29,788 nt of DNA, from NCBI GenBank assembly GCA_021464525.1, contig JADRCO010000609.1, positions 1-29,788 of the forward strand. Direction: 5' to 3'. The notes beneath the pieces were generated by a model. It saw only the letters and a list, made by a program, of their open reading frames with translations, searched no databases and was not told the origin of the DNA. Origin of the DNA: Rhizophagus sp. LPA8_4_AMF (Eukaryota; Glomeromycota; Glomeromycetes; Glomerales; Glomeraceae). Numbering within the stretch: position 1 is the stretch's first letter; each line of letters begins with the position of its first letter. The translations under genes were made by a program, and so were the position numbers. Shown here piece by piece: positions 9,801-18,354 of this stretch.

Positions 9801-11255
9801 GATCACCGCTACCAAAATTAGTATGAAGTTTCGGGCAGAGTTAATATCTAATGTTGGTATGATGATGATCACCGATCGGTGAAATTTAAAAATTTAAAAC
9901 ATTCAAATATACAGTATATATATTAAAATATATTAACCGTCTAATTCCAAATCGATAGGATGAAATTCTGATTGAATTCCAGTAAAATCCATTTTAACTT
10001 TTCTATAAAATTCTTTTAACATATATTGAAATTGATCATATTGATTTTCTTTAACAAGTTTAATCGTAGTAGATCCAACTTTAAGTTCTAAAAATTTAAG
10101 AAATTCTTGATCTATGAAATTATTACCACAATCATCTCTAATTCTTTCCGTCATTACATTTAATCTTTCATCTTCCAAAAGAAGTATTGTTGTTGAATCT
10201 ACTGTATTATCTCCACAATCAACCACCATAAATGTTTCTAAATAAATTAAAATTTAAAATAAATTATTATAAATTAAAAAAATTAATAATTTTGAAATTA
10301 AATTGATTACTTACCGCCAACCGATAAATTCTCATTTAATAATTTCATACAATGAATCGCAGCTGCTTCAGCTAGAAAAAGATTTTTTAAATCAATTGAA
10401 AAATAACATGTTGATGATCACTCCTCGAAAGTTACAAACTTACGTTCTGTTATAAATCTCAGATTTCGACTATATTGATCCTTCAATAATCCTGCTTTAA
10501 AAGCGCATTCTCTCATAATAGCAATTGAAGTATGATCAAATTCAGCGGGAACCTAAAATATATATATATAAATTTTAATTTTCACCTCAAAAAAAAATCA
10601 CAAAAATATATATATATATATATATATTACATTACTTACCGTTAAAACGATTAAAACTTGATTATAAAAATCAAACCAATCATTTATTATTATAGCTTGT
10701 TTTATAATTTCACCCATTTCATGAAGATAATCAATAATAGCTTTTTTATAATCAAATCCATTAGGTAAAAAAGGTTTATTTTTCATTTTACTTAAATATA
10801 ATTTAAATAATTCGATAGGTTTTTTATCATTATCAATACTGTTCTTTAAAGCTTTAAAACCCCATGATTGAACATTTTCATAATTATCATCATATAATAA
10901 TATTGTTGGAGTTTTATGTGATCCACAATATCCTTGCCATTCTGAGTGTACAATAATAGTTTTAATTCTTTCATGTGCGTATGCGAAACCCTTAAAAGAA
11001 AAAGAAAATGATAAGTTATTTTAAATATTTTTAATGACTTTATAAAATGAAATATGTTGTAAGAAAAAAAAAACTTACCGAATGAGTTGTTCCGAAATCT
11101 AATTGGATTCAAAAAAAAGGGGAAAAATATTTTTATATTATTTTATATGAACGCGAATGAAATGTATTTTAATTATTTTATATGAACACGAATGAAATGT
11201 ATTTTAATTAAAACTTACCGATACCAACAACAACACGATAATCATAATTTTCCAT
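6849..11255 (-). CDS. HSPA12-like Hsp70 ATPase domain fused to coiled coil and unknown C-terminal domain (9 exons)
   Basis: Predicted 1179-residue chimeric protein. Exons (minus): 11219-11255, 11079-11098, 10640-10990, 10444-10552, 10315-10371, 9938-10237, 9420-9713, 9282-9311, 6849-9190; the join is in frame throughout. Residues 1-399 are an HSPA12-like nucleotide-binding domain: GIDFGTTHSGFAYA (intact phosphate 1), IMRECAFKAGL, FITEPEAAAIHCM, VDCGDNTVD (phosphate 2, GGG weakened to GDN), LLIGILSESKYL, IMEGAVRYGL. Instead of the substrate-binding end, exon 9 continues through a short linker (DPERNRDSGG) into ~520 residues of Lys/Glu/Asn-rich coiled coil, including three near-identical 49-residue repeats, then a ~235-residue C-terminal domain (YHLESDI, KLRQQIYSIL, EHPFIAYHK, NRKIYTPAKV) shared with the stand-alone genes nearby. 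The last intron splits the same Gly codon, phase 1, as in the neighbouring Hsp70-like gene. The alternative, two adjacent genes, is disfavoured because exon 9 is open from the acceptor and joins in phase. Confidence 0.82.
8271..8711 (-). repeat. three near-identical 147-bp tandem repeats (49-residue coil units)
   Basis: Units start at 8271, 8418 and 8565 on the plus strand, each 147 bp and essentially identical by eye. Diverged copies, some with an added IQSSDTIKK-type block, continue on both sides (about 8090-8860). Each unit encodes 49 residues, exactly seven heptads, including KSQESNNN and FKEREQHLNEK. The repeat sits in the coil of the Hsp70 fusion protein. Confidence 0.9.
9794..9882. repeat. 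15-bp direct repeat and 14-bp palindrome inside intron 6
   Basis: TGATGATGATCACCG occurs at 9794-9808 and 9860-9874; the second copy runs into the perfect palindrome TCACCGATCGGTGA (9869-9882). Both are in intron 6 of the Hsp70 fusion gene (9714-9937, 224 bp), which is two to three times longer than most introns here, consistent with a small insertion. The 3' part of the intron has an unusually long pyrimidine tract on the sense strand (plus-strand A-run about 9723-9749). Confidence 0.7.
10606..10628. repeat. (TA)n microsatellite in intron 3 of the fusion gene
   Basis: An uninterrupted AT dinucleotide run lying just inside the donor of intron 3 (10553-10639). Confidence 0.85.
11140..11209. 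repeat. 35-bp tandem duplication in intron 1 of the fusion gene
   Basis: Two adjacent 35-bp units (11140-11174 and 11175-11209) are identical except for one G/A difference in GAACRCGAATG. They fill most of intron 1 (11099-11218) and leave the splice sites untouched. Confidence 0.9.
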
Positions 11256-11797
11256 ATTTTAAAACGAAAAATGAAGAATTCAGTATTTTAAGTACTTGTA
11301 TATATTGTATGTTTAAAAAAAATGATTAAATCACATGATCAACGAAAAAACCGAAAATCTTAGTAGTGTGTGCTTGCATATATATTTTATATCATATATA
11401 TATATACATATATATATATATAATAATTAAAAATTATTTTATTTTAAGAAAAATAAATAAAATAATAAAAAAAATTTAGTTCTCATTTTCGAACAATGAA
11501 ATTATTTTCTATCATGCAAAAAGATTACAAAACAAGTTCTAAACTTAAAAATAAATTTTTTTTCACGCATATCTTAAAAATTTAATGAAACCTTTATTAG
11601 AATTTATGCATTATCGATTTTAAATAAATAAATATATATATATACTGTATATACAACAGTAATATTTATATGTAAATATTTTATATACAACTATATTATT
11701 AATTTTCAAATTTCAAATTTCACGTGCACATTCGAATCTAGTGTAAAATTTTTTTTTTTTTTTTTAAAATCTCACGCAAAGAGAATAATGTTGAATA
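11256..11797. promoter_or_regulatory. divergent promoter region between fusion gene and coiled-coil gene
   Basis: About 540 bp separate the start codons of the minus-strand Hsp70 fusion and the plus-strand coiled-coil gene, so the two genes that share a C-terminal domain also share an intergenic control region. It holds an ATCACATGATC site (11330-11340), a TATATA stretch near 11297-11308 suited to the minus gene, a (TA)n run (11393-11422), and a long T-run (about 11750-11765) just before the plus gene. No further ORF is seen. Confidence 0.5.
11330..11340. promoter_or_regulatory. ATCACATGATC (E-box/M-box-like) site
   Basis: It contains TCACATGA, the reverse complement of the TCATGTGA core bound by bHLH-zipper factors in other eukaryotes. 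It lies 75 bp upstream of the fusion gene start. The same core recurs before several other copies in this window (5730-5739, 17814-17823, 20262-20271, 29765-29775). Confidence 0.35.
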
Positions 11798-13318
11798 ATG
11801 TCTTATCGAAAAAAGATTAAAAATATTGAAGACGTTTATTCAACAAGACCAATTTCGACAGATATGAGTTATTCTAGTCCAAGTAACGAACATGAAGACA
11901 CTATGCAAATTCAAACATTTGGAAAACATGAAGAAGAATATGATGATACTCTAGAATCTAATAGTAATTTTAAAGCATGGAATGATAATTATAACGAACA
12001 ATATTTAGATAATACTTCTGATACTATTAAAGAACTTAAAGATGAAAATGAAATACTTAAAGATGAAATTCAAGAAACTAAAAATGATCTTGACCAATCC
12101 AAATTATTATATAAAGAATTAGAAAATAATTACAAAAACTTGATAAAGGAGAACAATAAATATCAAAGCGAAATAAAATTGTATGAACAAAATATTAATA
12201 ATTTACGTAAAGAACATAATGAACATCAAATGATTATTAAAAAATTCAATGATACCAAAGAAACTGAAGGCCAACAATTACAAAAATTACAAAGCAATAT
12301 CGATTCACAAGAACAAATAATTGCTCAATTACAACAATCTTTGGAATTTAAAGATTGTGAAATCCGAAATTTAAAAAATGAAAAAAAAGAATTAAATAAG
12401 AAAGTTGAAAATTTAAATATGAAAAATGAAAATTTAGAGAATCAATTAAAAGATCTTTTTCAAAAAGCACAATGTGATATTATAACCGCAACAAATTGTA
12501 GTTTGAGAGACGATTATCAAAATCATAATATCAAACTTAACAAAGATATTTTAGCATTACAAAATATTTTAGATAAATATGTTACAAATTTGAAATCTAA
12601 TAAAGATATTAATATAAATGGAGTAAAGGAACTTTTACTTAAATATGGATGTCAAACTGTGATTTCCGATAAAGAACCGAACAAATCACTTATCATAGCC
12701 GTCTTACAACGTCACGTGCTTGAAGAAATAATTAAACAAGCGGATTTCTATTTTACGTGTTCCAGTAAAGAACATCATTTAGAATCAAACATAATCTCTC
12801 AAACTAAGTTATTAACTAACTTGATGAAAAAATTACATAATGAACGACTTGGTGATAACGAATTAACTAATCTTATGTCGATAAGATTACGTCAACATGT
12901 TTATATCGCACTTAGTATACAAGGATTTAACAATATTAAAAAATCTGATGATGAAAATTCTAAACATAATTTTGTTGATATGATATCGAAAAAAATCAAC
13001 GAGATAATAAATAAATATCGTGTAATTAAAGATATTGAAGAGAATAATTATGTAAATGCAATAGCAGAAGATTTAGTTCGAAATGTCATTAGAATCTTTT
13101 ATTTCCATTTGTTTATTCAAGAACCAATAGCTCAATATCGTTGGATTAAAAATAACAAAAAGGTCAATAAATCTTACATGAAAGGTAGTTGGGACGGGAA
13201 TGATGTTGAAGATATGGTTGTTGAAATTTGTTCATTTCCTCTGATTTTTAAAACTTCTGATTCTGATGATTTTAAAGTTTTTACTCCTGCAAAAGTTTAC
13301 GTCAAGAAAATTCAGTGA
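11798..13318 (+). CDS. stand-alone coiled-coil protein with shared C-terminal domain
   Basis: An intact single-exon gene of 506 residues, function unrecognised. Residues ~1-70 are a polar N-terminal tail (PISTDMSYSS resembles PVPTEMYYIS of the next plus-strand gene). Residues ~70-225 are Lys/Glu/Asn/Gln-rich heptad coiled coil, and ~250-506 form the conserved C-terminal domain: LLLKYGCQT, IIAVLQRHVLEEI, HHLESNI, IRLRQHVYIAL, IFYFHLFIQEPIAQYRWI, FTPAKVYVKK. It is the most divergent intact copy and lacks the EHPFIAYHK motif. It is transcribed away from the Hsp70 fusion gene. The start is chosen at the second ATG of the mRNA; an upstream ATG at 11788 opens an out-of-frame 10-codon ORF ending at 11820. 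No signal peptide or membrane segment is visible, so it is probably cytosolic or nuclear. Confidence 0.8.
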   Translation: MSYRKKIKNIEDVYSTRPISTDMSYSSPSNEHEDTMQIQTFGKHEEEYDDTLESNSNFKAWNDNYNEQYLDNTSDTIKELKDENEILKDEIQETKNDLDQSKLLYKELENNYKNLIKENNKYQSEIKLYEQNINNLRKEHNEHQMIIKKFNDTKETEGQQLQKLQSNIDSQEQIIAQLQQSLEFKDCEIRNLKNEKKELNKKVENLNMKNENLENQLKDLFQKAQCDIITATNCSLRDDYQNHNIKLNKDILALQNILDKYVTNLKSNKDININGVKELLLKYGCQTVISDKEPNKSLIIAVLQRHVLEEIIKQADFYFTCSSKEHHLESNIISQTKLLTNLMKKLHNERLGDNELTNLMSIRLRQHVYIALSIQGFNNIKKSDDENSKHNFVDMISKKINEIINKYRVIKDIEENNYVNAIAEDLVRNVIRIFYFHLFIQEPIAQYRWIKNNKKVNKSYMKGSWDGNDVEDMVVEICSFPLIFKTSDSDDFKVFTPAKVYVKKIQ

Positions 13319-14087
13319 AGTCCGTCGAAAATAACGATGATGATAATGTTCAGTTTCAATTCTCGAACAGATTCTGAACGTGATGGGACGTGATGGGACG
13401 TGGTGAGACGTGATGGGAATAGTGAGTCGAAATTAAGTCAATTTATGCAACAAATGAAGTTGCAACCCAGTTGAAAGGGAATTTTTATATATCTGTCACC
13501 CAGTTTTTAAAACTAATAGAATAAGTGGATGTTGCAATTGTTGCACGATAATAAAGAATTTTCATCCAATCAAATTAAATGTCACTTAATATAAATTTAG
13601 GCAAATTTGGTATGATTTTATTTCTAATTACTGTATATAACAGATAAAGTGAATAGGATTCATTTAATATATTTAACGTTTAGATTAGATTTGGACCTAG
13701 TAAGTACCTTCAAAACTTTATAATCGGTAACGTATCCTATGATTCGTTACAGAGTCTACTGGCAGACAGCAAATTTCGTAGCAAAATTTATAAAAATTAA
13801 ATCTATTCCTCGTTTAAAAGATATTAATAGCTTGAATATAAATATCAATTATCCATATTTATATTTATAATTCCTTTTGATCATTTAACATTTTGTTTTA
13901 GAATCCTTTAATCGAAAATATCAATTTTACGCGACGCGATATTATTCGTATCAATTCCCAAAAAATTGTCGGCGTAGAAGTACTGTAAATTACTTAATTA
14001 CTTACCATACCAAAAACAATCATGATAATGCATATGATAATCGGTTGTCCTAATGAAAATCACATCAATGATCATTTGTAGTGTTCA
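13319..14087. other. 3' flank and spacer, 10-bp tandem repeat at 13378-13417
   Basis: No gene. Four adjacent units of ACGTGATGGG (the third is ACGTGGTGAG) occupy 13378-13417, just after the coiled-coil gene and probably in its 3' UTR. The rest, to about 14080, has normal AT-rich spacer character. Confidence 0.5.
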
Positions 14088-14228
14088 ATGAACCTTTTTC
14101 CTGTTCTTTTTGAAGCGATGCCCTGCAAAGAAGTAGTTAAGAAATGTATCATTGTACTTGATAAATATAATGACCCCTCTTTTGGTTTTATTAGAAAGAT
14201 AACGTATAAATTGCAGAATTTTGCATAA
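14088..14228 (+). CDS. small ORF, 46 residues, possible coding relic
   Basis: ATG at 14088, TAA at 14226-14228. The peptide starts MNLFPVLFEAMPCKEVVKKC and has a balanced, non-low-complexity composition unlike random AT-rich translation. It could be a fragment of an older gene or transposon, or a terminal exon. No family is recognised and no supporting exon is seen nearby. Confidence 0.22.
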   Translation: MNLFPVLFEAMPCKEVVKKCIIVLDKYNDPSFGFIRKITYKLQNFA

Positions 14229-14360
14229 TCTATAAATAATATTTGTTTATGATAATAAATCATGTATAAATCATATGTCATATAATCCTAATCATCTATA
14301 TATATATATTATTTTTATCCAATTATCAAAATAGAATTATATCGTTCTTTTTAAAAAAAA

Positions 14361-15773
14361 ATGACGAATAAAAGATATAATTATGAAAAATTCTTTACAA
14401 CATCAAATGAAAATGATATACAAGATATATATCAATTATCAAATAATAATTTCTCATTAGAAAATGAAAATAATATTTATTCAGAAATGCCAGTTCCAAC
14501 AGAAATGTATTATATTTCACAAAATAATAATGATGATGATAATAATAATAATAATAAGTTAAATAATAATAATAATAATAATCAAAAATCTTTTATTTTA
14601 AATAATGAAGAAATTCAATTATTAGATATTGAAAAGAAAAAACTTCAAGATGATATTAATAAATATTTTTATCAATATAATTCTTTATATTATAAATTAC
14701 AAGAAAAATTTATAAATTTAACGAATAAAAGTTTAACTCAACAAAATAAAATTGATTCACAAGAGAAATTAATTAATCAATTAAGATATAAAATACAAAA
14801 TTTAGAAAAAGATAAAGATAAATTAGATAATGAAAATGATAATTTATATCAAAAAAATTTAAATTTAGAAAATCAATTAAAAATTTTTCAACAAAATGAT
14901 TCATTAAAAATTATTAATTCTATTCAATCGGAAGGAGATGATGATCAAAATTATATTGTTAATTTAAATAATAATATATCAGAATTAAATGATAAAATAA
15001 GAAAATATATAACAAATTTAAAGCAAGATGTTATTGTTAATATGGAACAAGTTAAAAATCTTTTATCTCTTTATAAATGTTCAAATAAAATCTTGAATCA
15101 AAAAGATGATCGTTTACTCATTCAAGCAGTTTTACAACGGCATATCATAGAAAAAATATTTGATTATGCGAAACATTATTTTCAAAGTACTGGAAAACAT
15201 TATCATCTTGAATCAGACATTATTAAAAGTGAATCTTCTTTATCCTTATTATTAACTCACGCTTCTAAATGTCGTGCTGGGAATGATGAAGTGACTCATA
15301 TCGCATCAACAAAATTACGACAACAAATTTATTCAATTCTTAATAATCGTGGTTTCGCTGATATCGTTGGAGATGCTATTTATGAACATCCTTTCATCGT
15401 TTATCATAAAAAACAACTAAATGATATTATGAATGAATTGCGTATTATTGAAGATATTCAGAAGAAAACCGCTTCTGAAAATTTGGCAGCGACTATCATT
15501 CGTGATGTCATAAAGATATTTTGGTTTAGATTAAACGTTCAGGAACCTGCTGTTCAATATCTTTGGATTCAGAATAATTCAAAAGTGGATAAAACTTTTA
15601 TGGAAGGAAACAATTTAGATGACAATGACAATGACAATTTATCTGTTGATTTATGTTATTTTCCTTTAATTGGAAGAAATCTCTCGTCAAATAATCGAAA
15701 AATTTATTTTCCTGCAAAAGTTTATGTAAATCCAACATCTCACGAAAACGAATTAAAAACGATGATTGATTAA
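14361..15773 (+). CDS. stand-alone coiled-coil protein with shared C-terminal domain
   Basis: An intact single-exon gene of 470 residues. The N-terminal ~90 residues are polar and include a poly-Asn/Asp tract (14522-14582). Residues ~90-190 are coiled coil with LEKDKDKLDNENDNL and related heptads, and ~205-470 form the conserved domain: DRLLIQAVLQRHIIEKIF, YHLESDI, KLRQQIYSILNNRGFADI, EHPFIVYHKK, LAATIIR, IFWFRLNVQEPAVQYLWI, NRKIYFPAKVYV. It is closer to the fusion gene's C-terminal domain than the preceding plus-strand gene is. It has the same strand and orientation as that gene, 1 kb downstream, so the two look like tandem duplicates that later diverged. A putative AATAAA lies near 15919. 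Molecular function is unknown. Confidence 0.82.
   Translation: MTNKRYNYEKFFTTSNENDIQDIYQLSNNNFSLENENNIYSEMPVPTEMYYISQNNNDDDNNNNNKLNNNNNNNQKSFILNNEEIQLLDIEKKKLQDDINKYFYQYNSLYYKLQEKFINLTNKSLTQQNKIDSQEKLINQLRYKIQNLEKDKDKLDNENDNLYQKNLNLENQLKIFQQNDSLKIINSIQSEGDDDQNYIVNLNNNISELNDKIRKYITNLKQDVIVNMEQVKNLLSLYKCSNKILNQKDDRLLIQAVLQRHIIEKIFDYAKHYFQSTGKHYHLESDIIKSESSLSLLLTHASKCRAGNDEVTHIASTKLRQQIYSILNNRGFADIVGDAIYEHPFIVYHKKQLNDIMNELRIIEDIQKKTASENLAATIIRDVIKIFWFRLNVQEPAVQYLWIQNNSKVDKTFMEGNNLDDNDNDNLSVDLCYFPLIGRNLSSNNRKIYFPAKVYVNPTSHENELKTMID
14522..14582. repeat. AAT/GAT microsatellite encoding poly-Asn/Asp
   Basis: Runs of AAT and GAT triplets inside the reading frame of the second plus-strand coiled-coil gene, interrupted once by a Lys-Leu pair. 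Length variation here would keep the frame. Confidence 0.85.
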
Positions 15774-16310
15774 GTCTCAATTTTCTGGCGTATTCACGTG
15801 AACATCAGCCAATAAAATCGTTTTATCTTTTTCTCACAACGGGGTTATTTACTTTTTGTTTATTTATTTGGACTATAAGTATTAAAATTATATTTTATGT
15901 TGTATTTTATATTTTGATAATAAAGTTCAAGTTTCAAATTTTTGCTTAAATTTTCGTGCTAAGAAATTGTATTAGTGTCATGGAACATATTAATTATAAA
16001 TTTAGCGTAATGATTAAAAAAATTACTTTCCTTCGCAAATTTGTAAAAATAGTCATACGTAATCAATCACACATTCAAATCAAGGCCAAGCAAATCGGAT
16101 TGCATAATTATTAATTATACATTAAGTTAATCATCTGATTCGAAAAAATTTTATTCAATAGATAATGCATAGCAGCACATACAAAATAGACAACTCAAAA
16201 TCTACTGCATCAAAATAATCTCAGCTTATTGACAACCCTTGAAAGCGATAAAAACTCCAATGGAGAACCAATTCTATGCCTTTGAATTTGTTGCCTATAT
16301 GAGTTGATGG
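15774..16310. other. spacer between convergent copies, no gene seen
   Basis: 3' flanks of the plus-strand gene (ends 15773) and of the minus-strand pseudogene (ends 16311) meet here. AATAAA-like signals occur near 15919. No ORF of coding character is present. Confidence 0.5.
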
Positions 16311-17656
16311 TTATTGATCTTGATTTTCTGATTGTTGTGAAATATTCTCTAGAATTTGATGATCGTATTGGAAGTTTCGTGTAATGACTCTTGCAAGAGT
16401 GTAAGTTTTTGGATTTTTGTATCAAGATCTTTTCCAATTTGAGGGAAATCGACGTATGTATCGACATTCTCATCATCATCATCATCATCATTTTCAGGTT
16501 GATTTGCTTTCATAATTGTTTATCCACTTTAGTATTATTTGGGATCCAGAAATACTCGGTGACAGGTTCTTGGACTTTCAATCTGAACCAAAATATTCTC
16601 ACAACTTCACGAATGATAGTCGCAGCCAAAATTTCAGAAATAGTTTTTGTTCATCATTTCACCTTTGTTATTAATTATTACATTGGTAAATCCACAATTG
16701 TTAAGAATGAATTTATTTGTTGGCGTAATTTTGTTGGTCCAATACGTGCTATTTCATCATCTCCAGTACGACATTTAGAGGTATGATCCAATAATTCTGA
16801 AACAAAGTTTCATTCCTAACGATATCTGCTTCATGTTTTCCTATCTGTACAAAATAATGTGAAGCATACGAAATTATTGTTTCTATAACATGACGGTGTA
16901 AAACCGCTTGAATAAGTAACCGATCTTTTTCTTGACTCGTGATTTTAGTTGGACATTTATAATGTATTAAAAGTTTTTTAACTTCTTCCATATTAACAAC
17001 AGTATCTTGCTTTAATTTTGTTATATTATCATTTAATTCTGAGATGGTATTATTTAATTAACAATTTGTAATCACACCGATAGCAGATTGAACATCTTCA
17101 AATAAAACATTTTGTTTAATAAGATCTTCTAATTAGTTTCTAAATTGGCATTTTTTGCTTCTAATTCTTCTTTTTCTTTTTCTAAATTTTGTATTTGATC
17201 TTTTACCAAATCTAAAGATTGTTGTGAACGATCAATTCTTTGCCGTTGTTATTGATTAATTTCATTAAGGTCACTGATTTCATTATCTAATAAAACCTTT
17301 TGTTGAACAACATTCTTTAATTGATTCTCTAAATTGGTATTTTTTTGAAGTAAATTACCTAACTTTTGTATTTGATCATTTTTTAATACTAAAGATTGTC
17401 GTAATTGATTAATTATTTGTTCTTGCGACTCAATTTTCTCGATTTCATTTTTCAAATTTTTAAAAATTGTTTGATGTTGATCTAAGTTTTTGTTTGTTAA
17501 ATCCGTATATTTTTTTTGTAATTTATTATACAGTATAATAAGTTAATATTATTATAAATTTCATCTTGAAGTTTTTTCTCTTCATCAAAGGATTGAATTT
17601 CCTCATTATATTGAATTGATTATTATCATGTGAAATATTTTGTATATCATTTTCAT
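16311..17656 (-). pseudogene. decayed coiled-coil + C-terminal-domain copy
   Basis: A minus-strand paralogue of the 18355-19888 copy, broken by several frameshifts and deletions. Recognisable pieces in order: an N-terminal start near 17656; coil fragments (17249-17455, INQLRQSLVLKNDQIQKL); a block at 16749-16991 with LIHYKCPTKITSQEKDRL and LLIQAVLHRHVIETI; then, after loss of most of the EHPFIAYHK segment, the end of the domain around 16530-16640 (IFWFRLKVQEPV) and KTYTLARVIT near 16400. A CAGT insertion near 17530 and a missing central block are visible against the sibling copy. Its upstream flank matches the spacer of the next copy, so it is part of a tandem array. Confidence 0.8.
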
Positions 17657-18354
17657 TCAAATTCGTTAGTATTAAAGATATCATGCGGAGTATTTAAATT
17701 GATTATGCAGGAATAAATATAATGATGGGATAAATTAAAGTATGAGAACAATGAGATTAAAAAAAATTTCTCGCGTTCGTGATTTACTTTTTTCAGAACA
17801 CGTAAAAAAATTAGTCATGTGATTGGCATATGTATTTGATTGTTGGTAATTATTTTATACATCAGCTCTCTAATTCGCGTAAAATCAAAGGATCCAATTC
17901 CTATTCACCGAACGTTGATGGATTAAAGCTAGTTATTGGATTGGATTTCTTCTTTTCGTTCGATTTATTTGAAAATTATACCAAAGATCACTATAAATGT
18001 ACTTGAGCACCCATTTGTCATACCGAACAATTCAATAATGGGAAATGAAAAGTATGTAAGAAATTCTTTTGAATCTCTATAACGAATCAAGAACAATCGA
18101 TTTGTAAGTAGTAAAAACCAATTTTACTGTATACTTATTGTACATGAGTTAATTTTTCTCTTTTTATTTTGAATCGAATAAATGAAGAGTCATAACATGC
18201 AACATGTACAGCACTAAAAAGTGGATAACTCAATGAGCAAAGATGTAATAATTTACTACGCAAATAAACTCAAAGATATCTATTTATTTTTACTCTACTT
18301 TTATTATAAAATTTGGTTGCCAACGCTATTTTAGAAGTTTCGTTGTTTTCTTGT
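17657..18354. repeat. array spacer, copy 1
   Basis: The non-coding segment between two minus-strand copies. From about 17760 to 18245 it matches 20215-20712 closely (shared landmarks: TTCAGAACACGTAAAAAAAT, AATTCGCGTAAAATCAAAG, AAGTATGTAAGAAATTCTTT, TTTTACTGTATACTTATTGT). It serves as 5' flank of one copy and 3' flank of the next, and carries GTCATGTGAT at 17814-17823. Confidence 0.75.

Noticed and set aside
10846-11112. 88-residue minus-strand ORF in the fusion gene
   Set aside because: It reads through introns 2 and part of exon 3 in the wrong frame; the spliced frame gives conserved Hsp70 sequence.
15598-15780. 60-residue minus-strand ORF
   Set aside because: Antisense of the conserved C-terminal domain of the plus-strand gene.
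16391-16786. 131-residue plus-strand ORF
   Set aside because: Antisense of the decayed minus-strand copy, whose family motifs are recognisable on the other strand.
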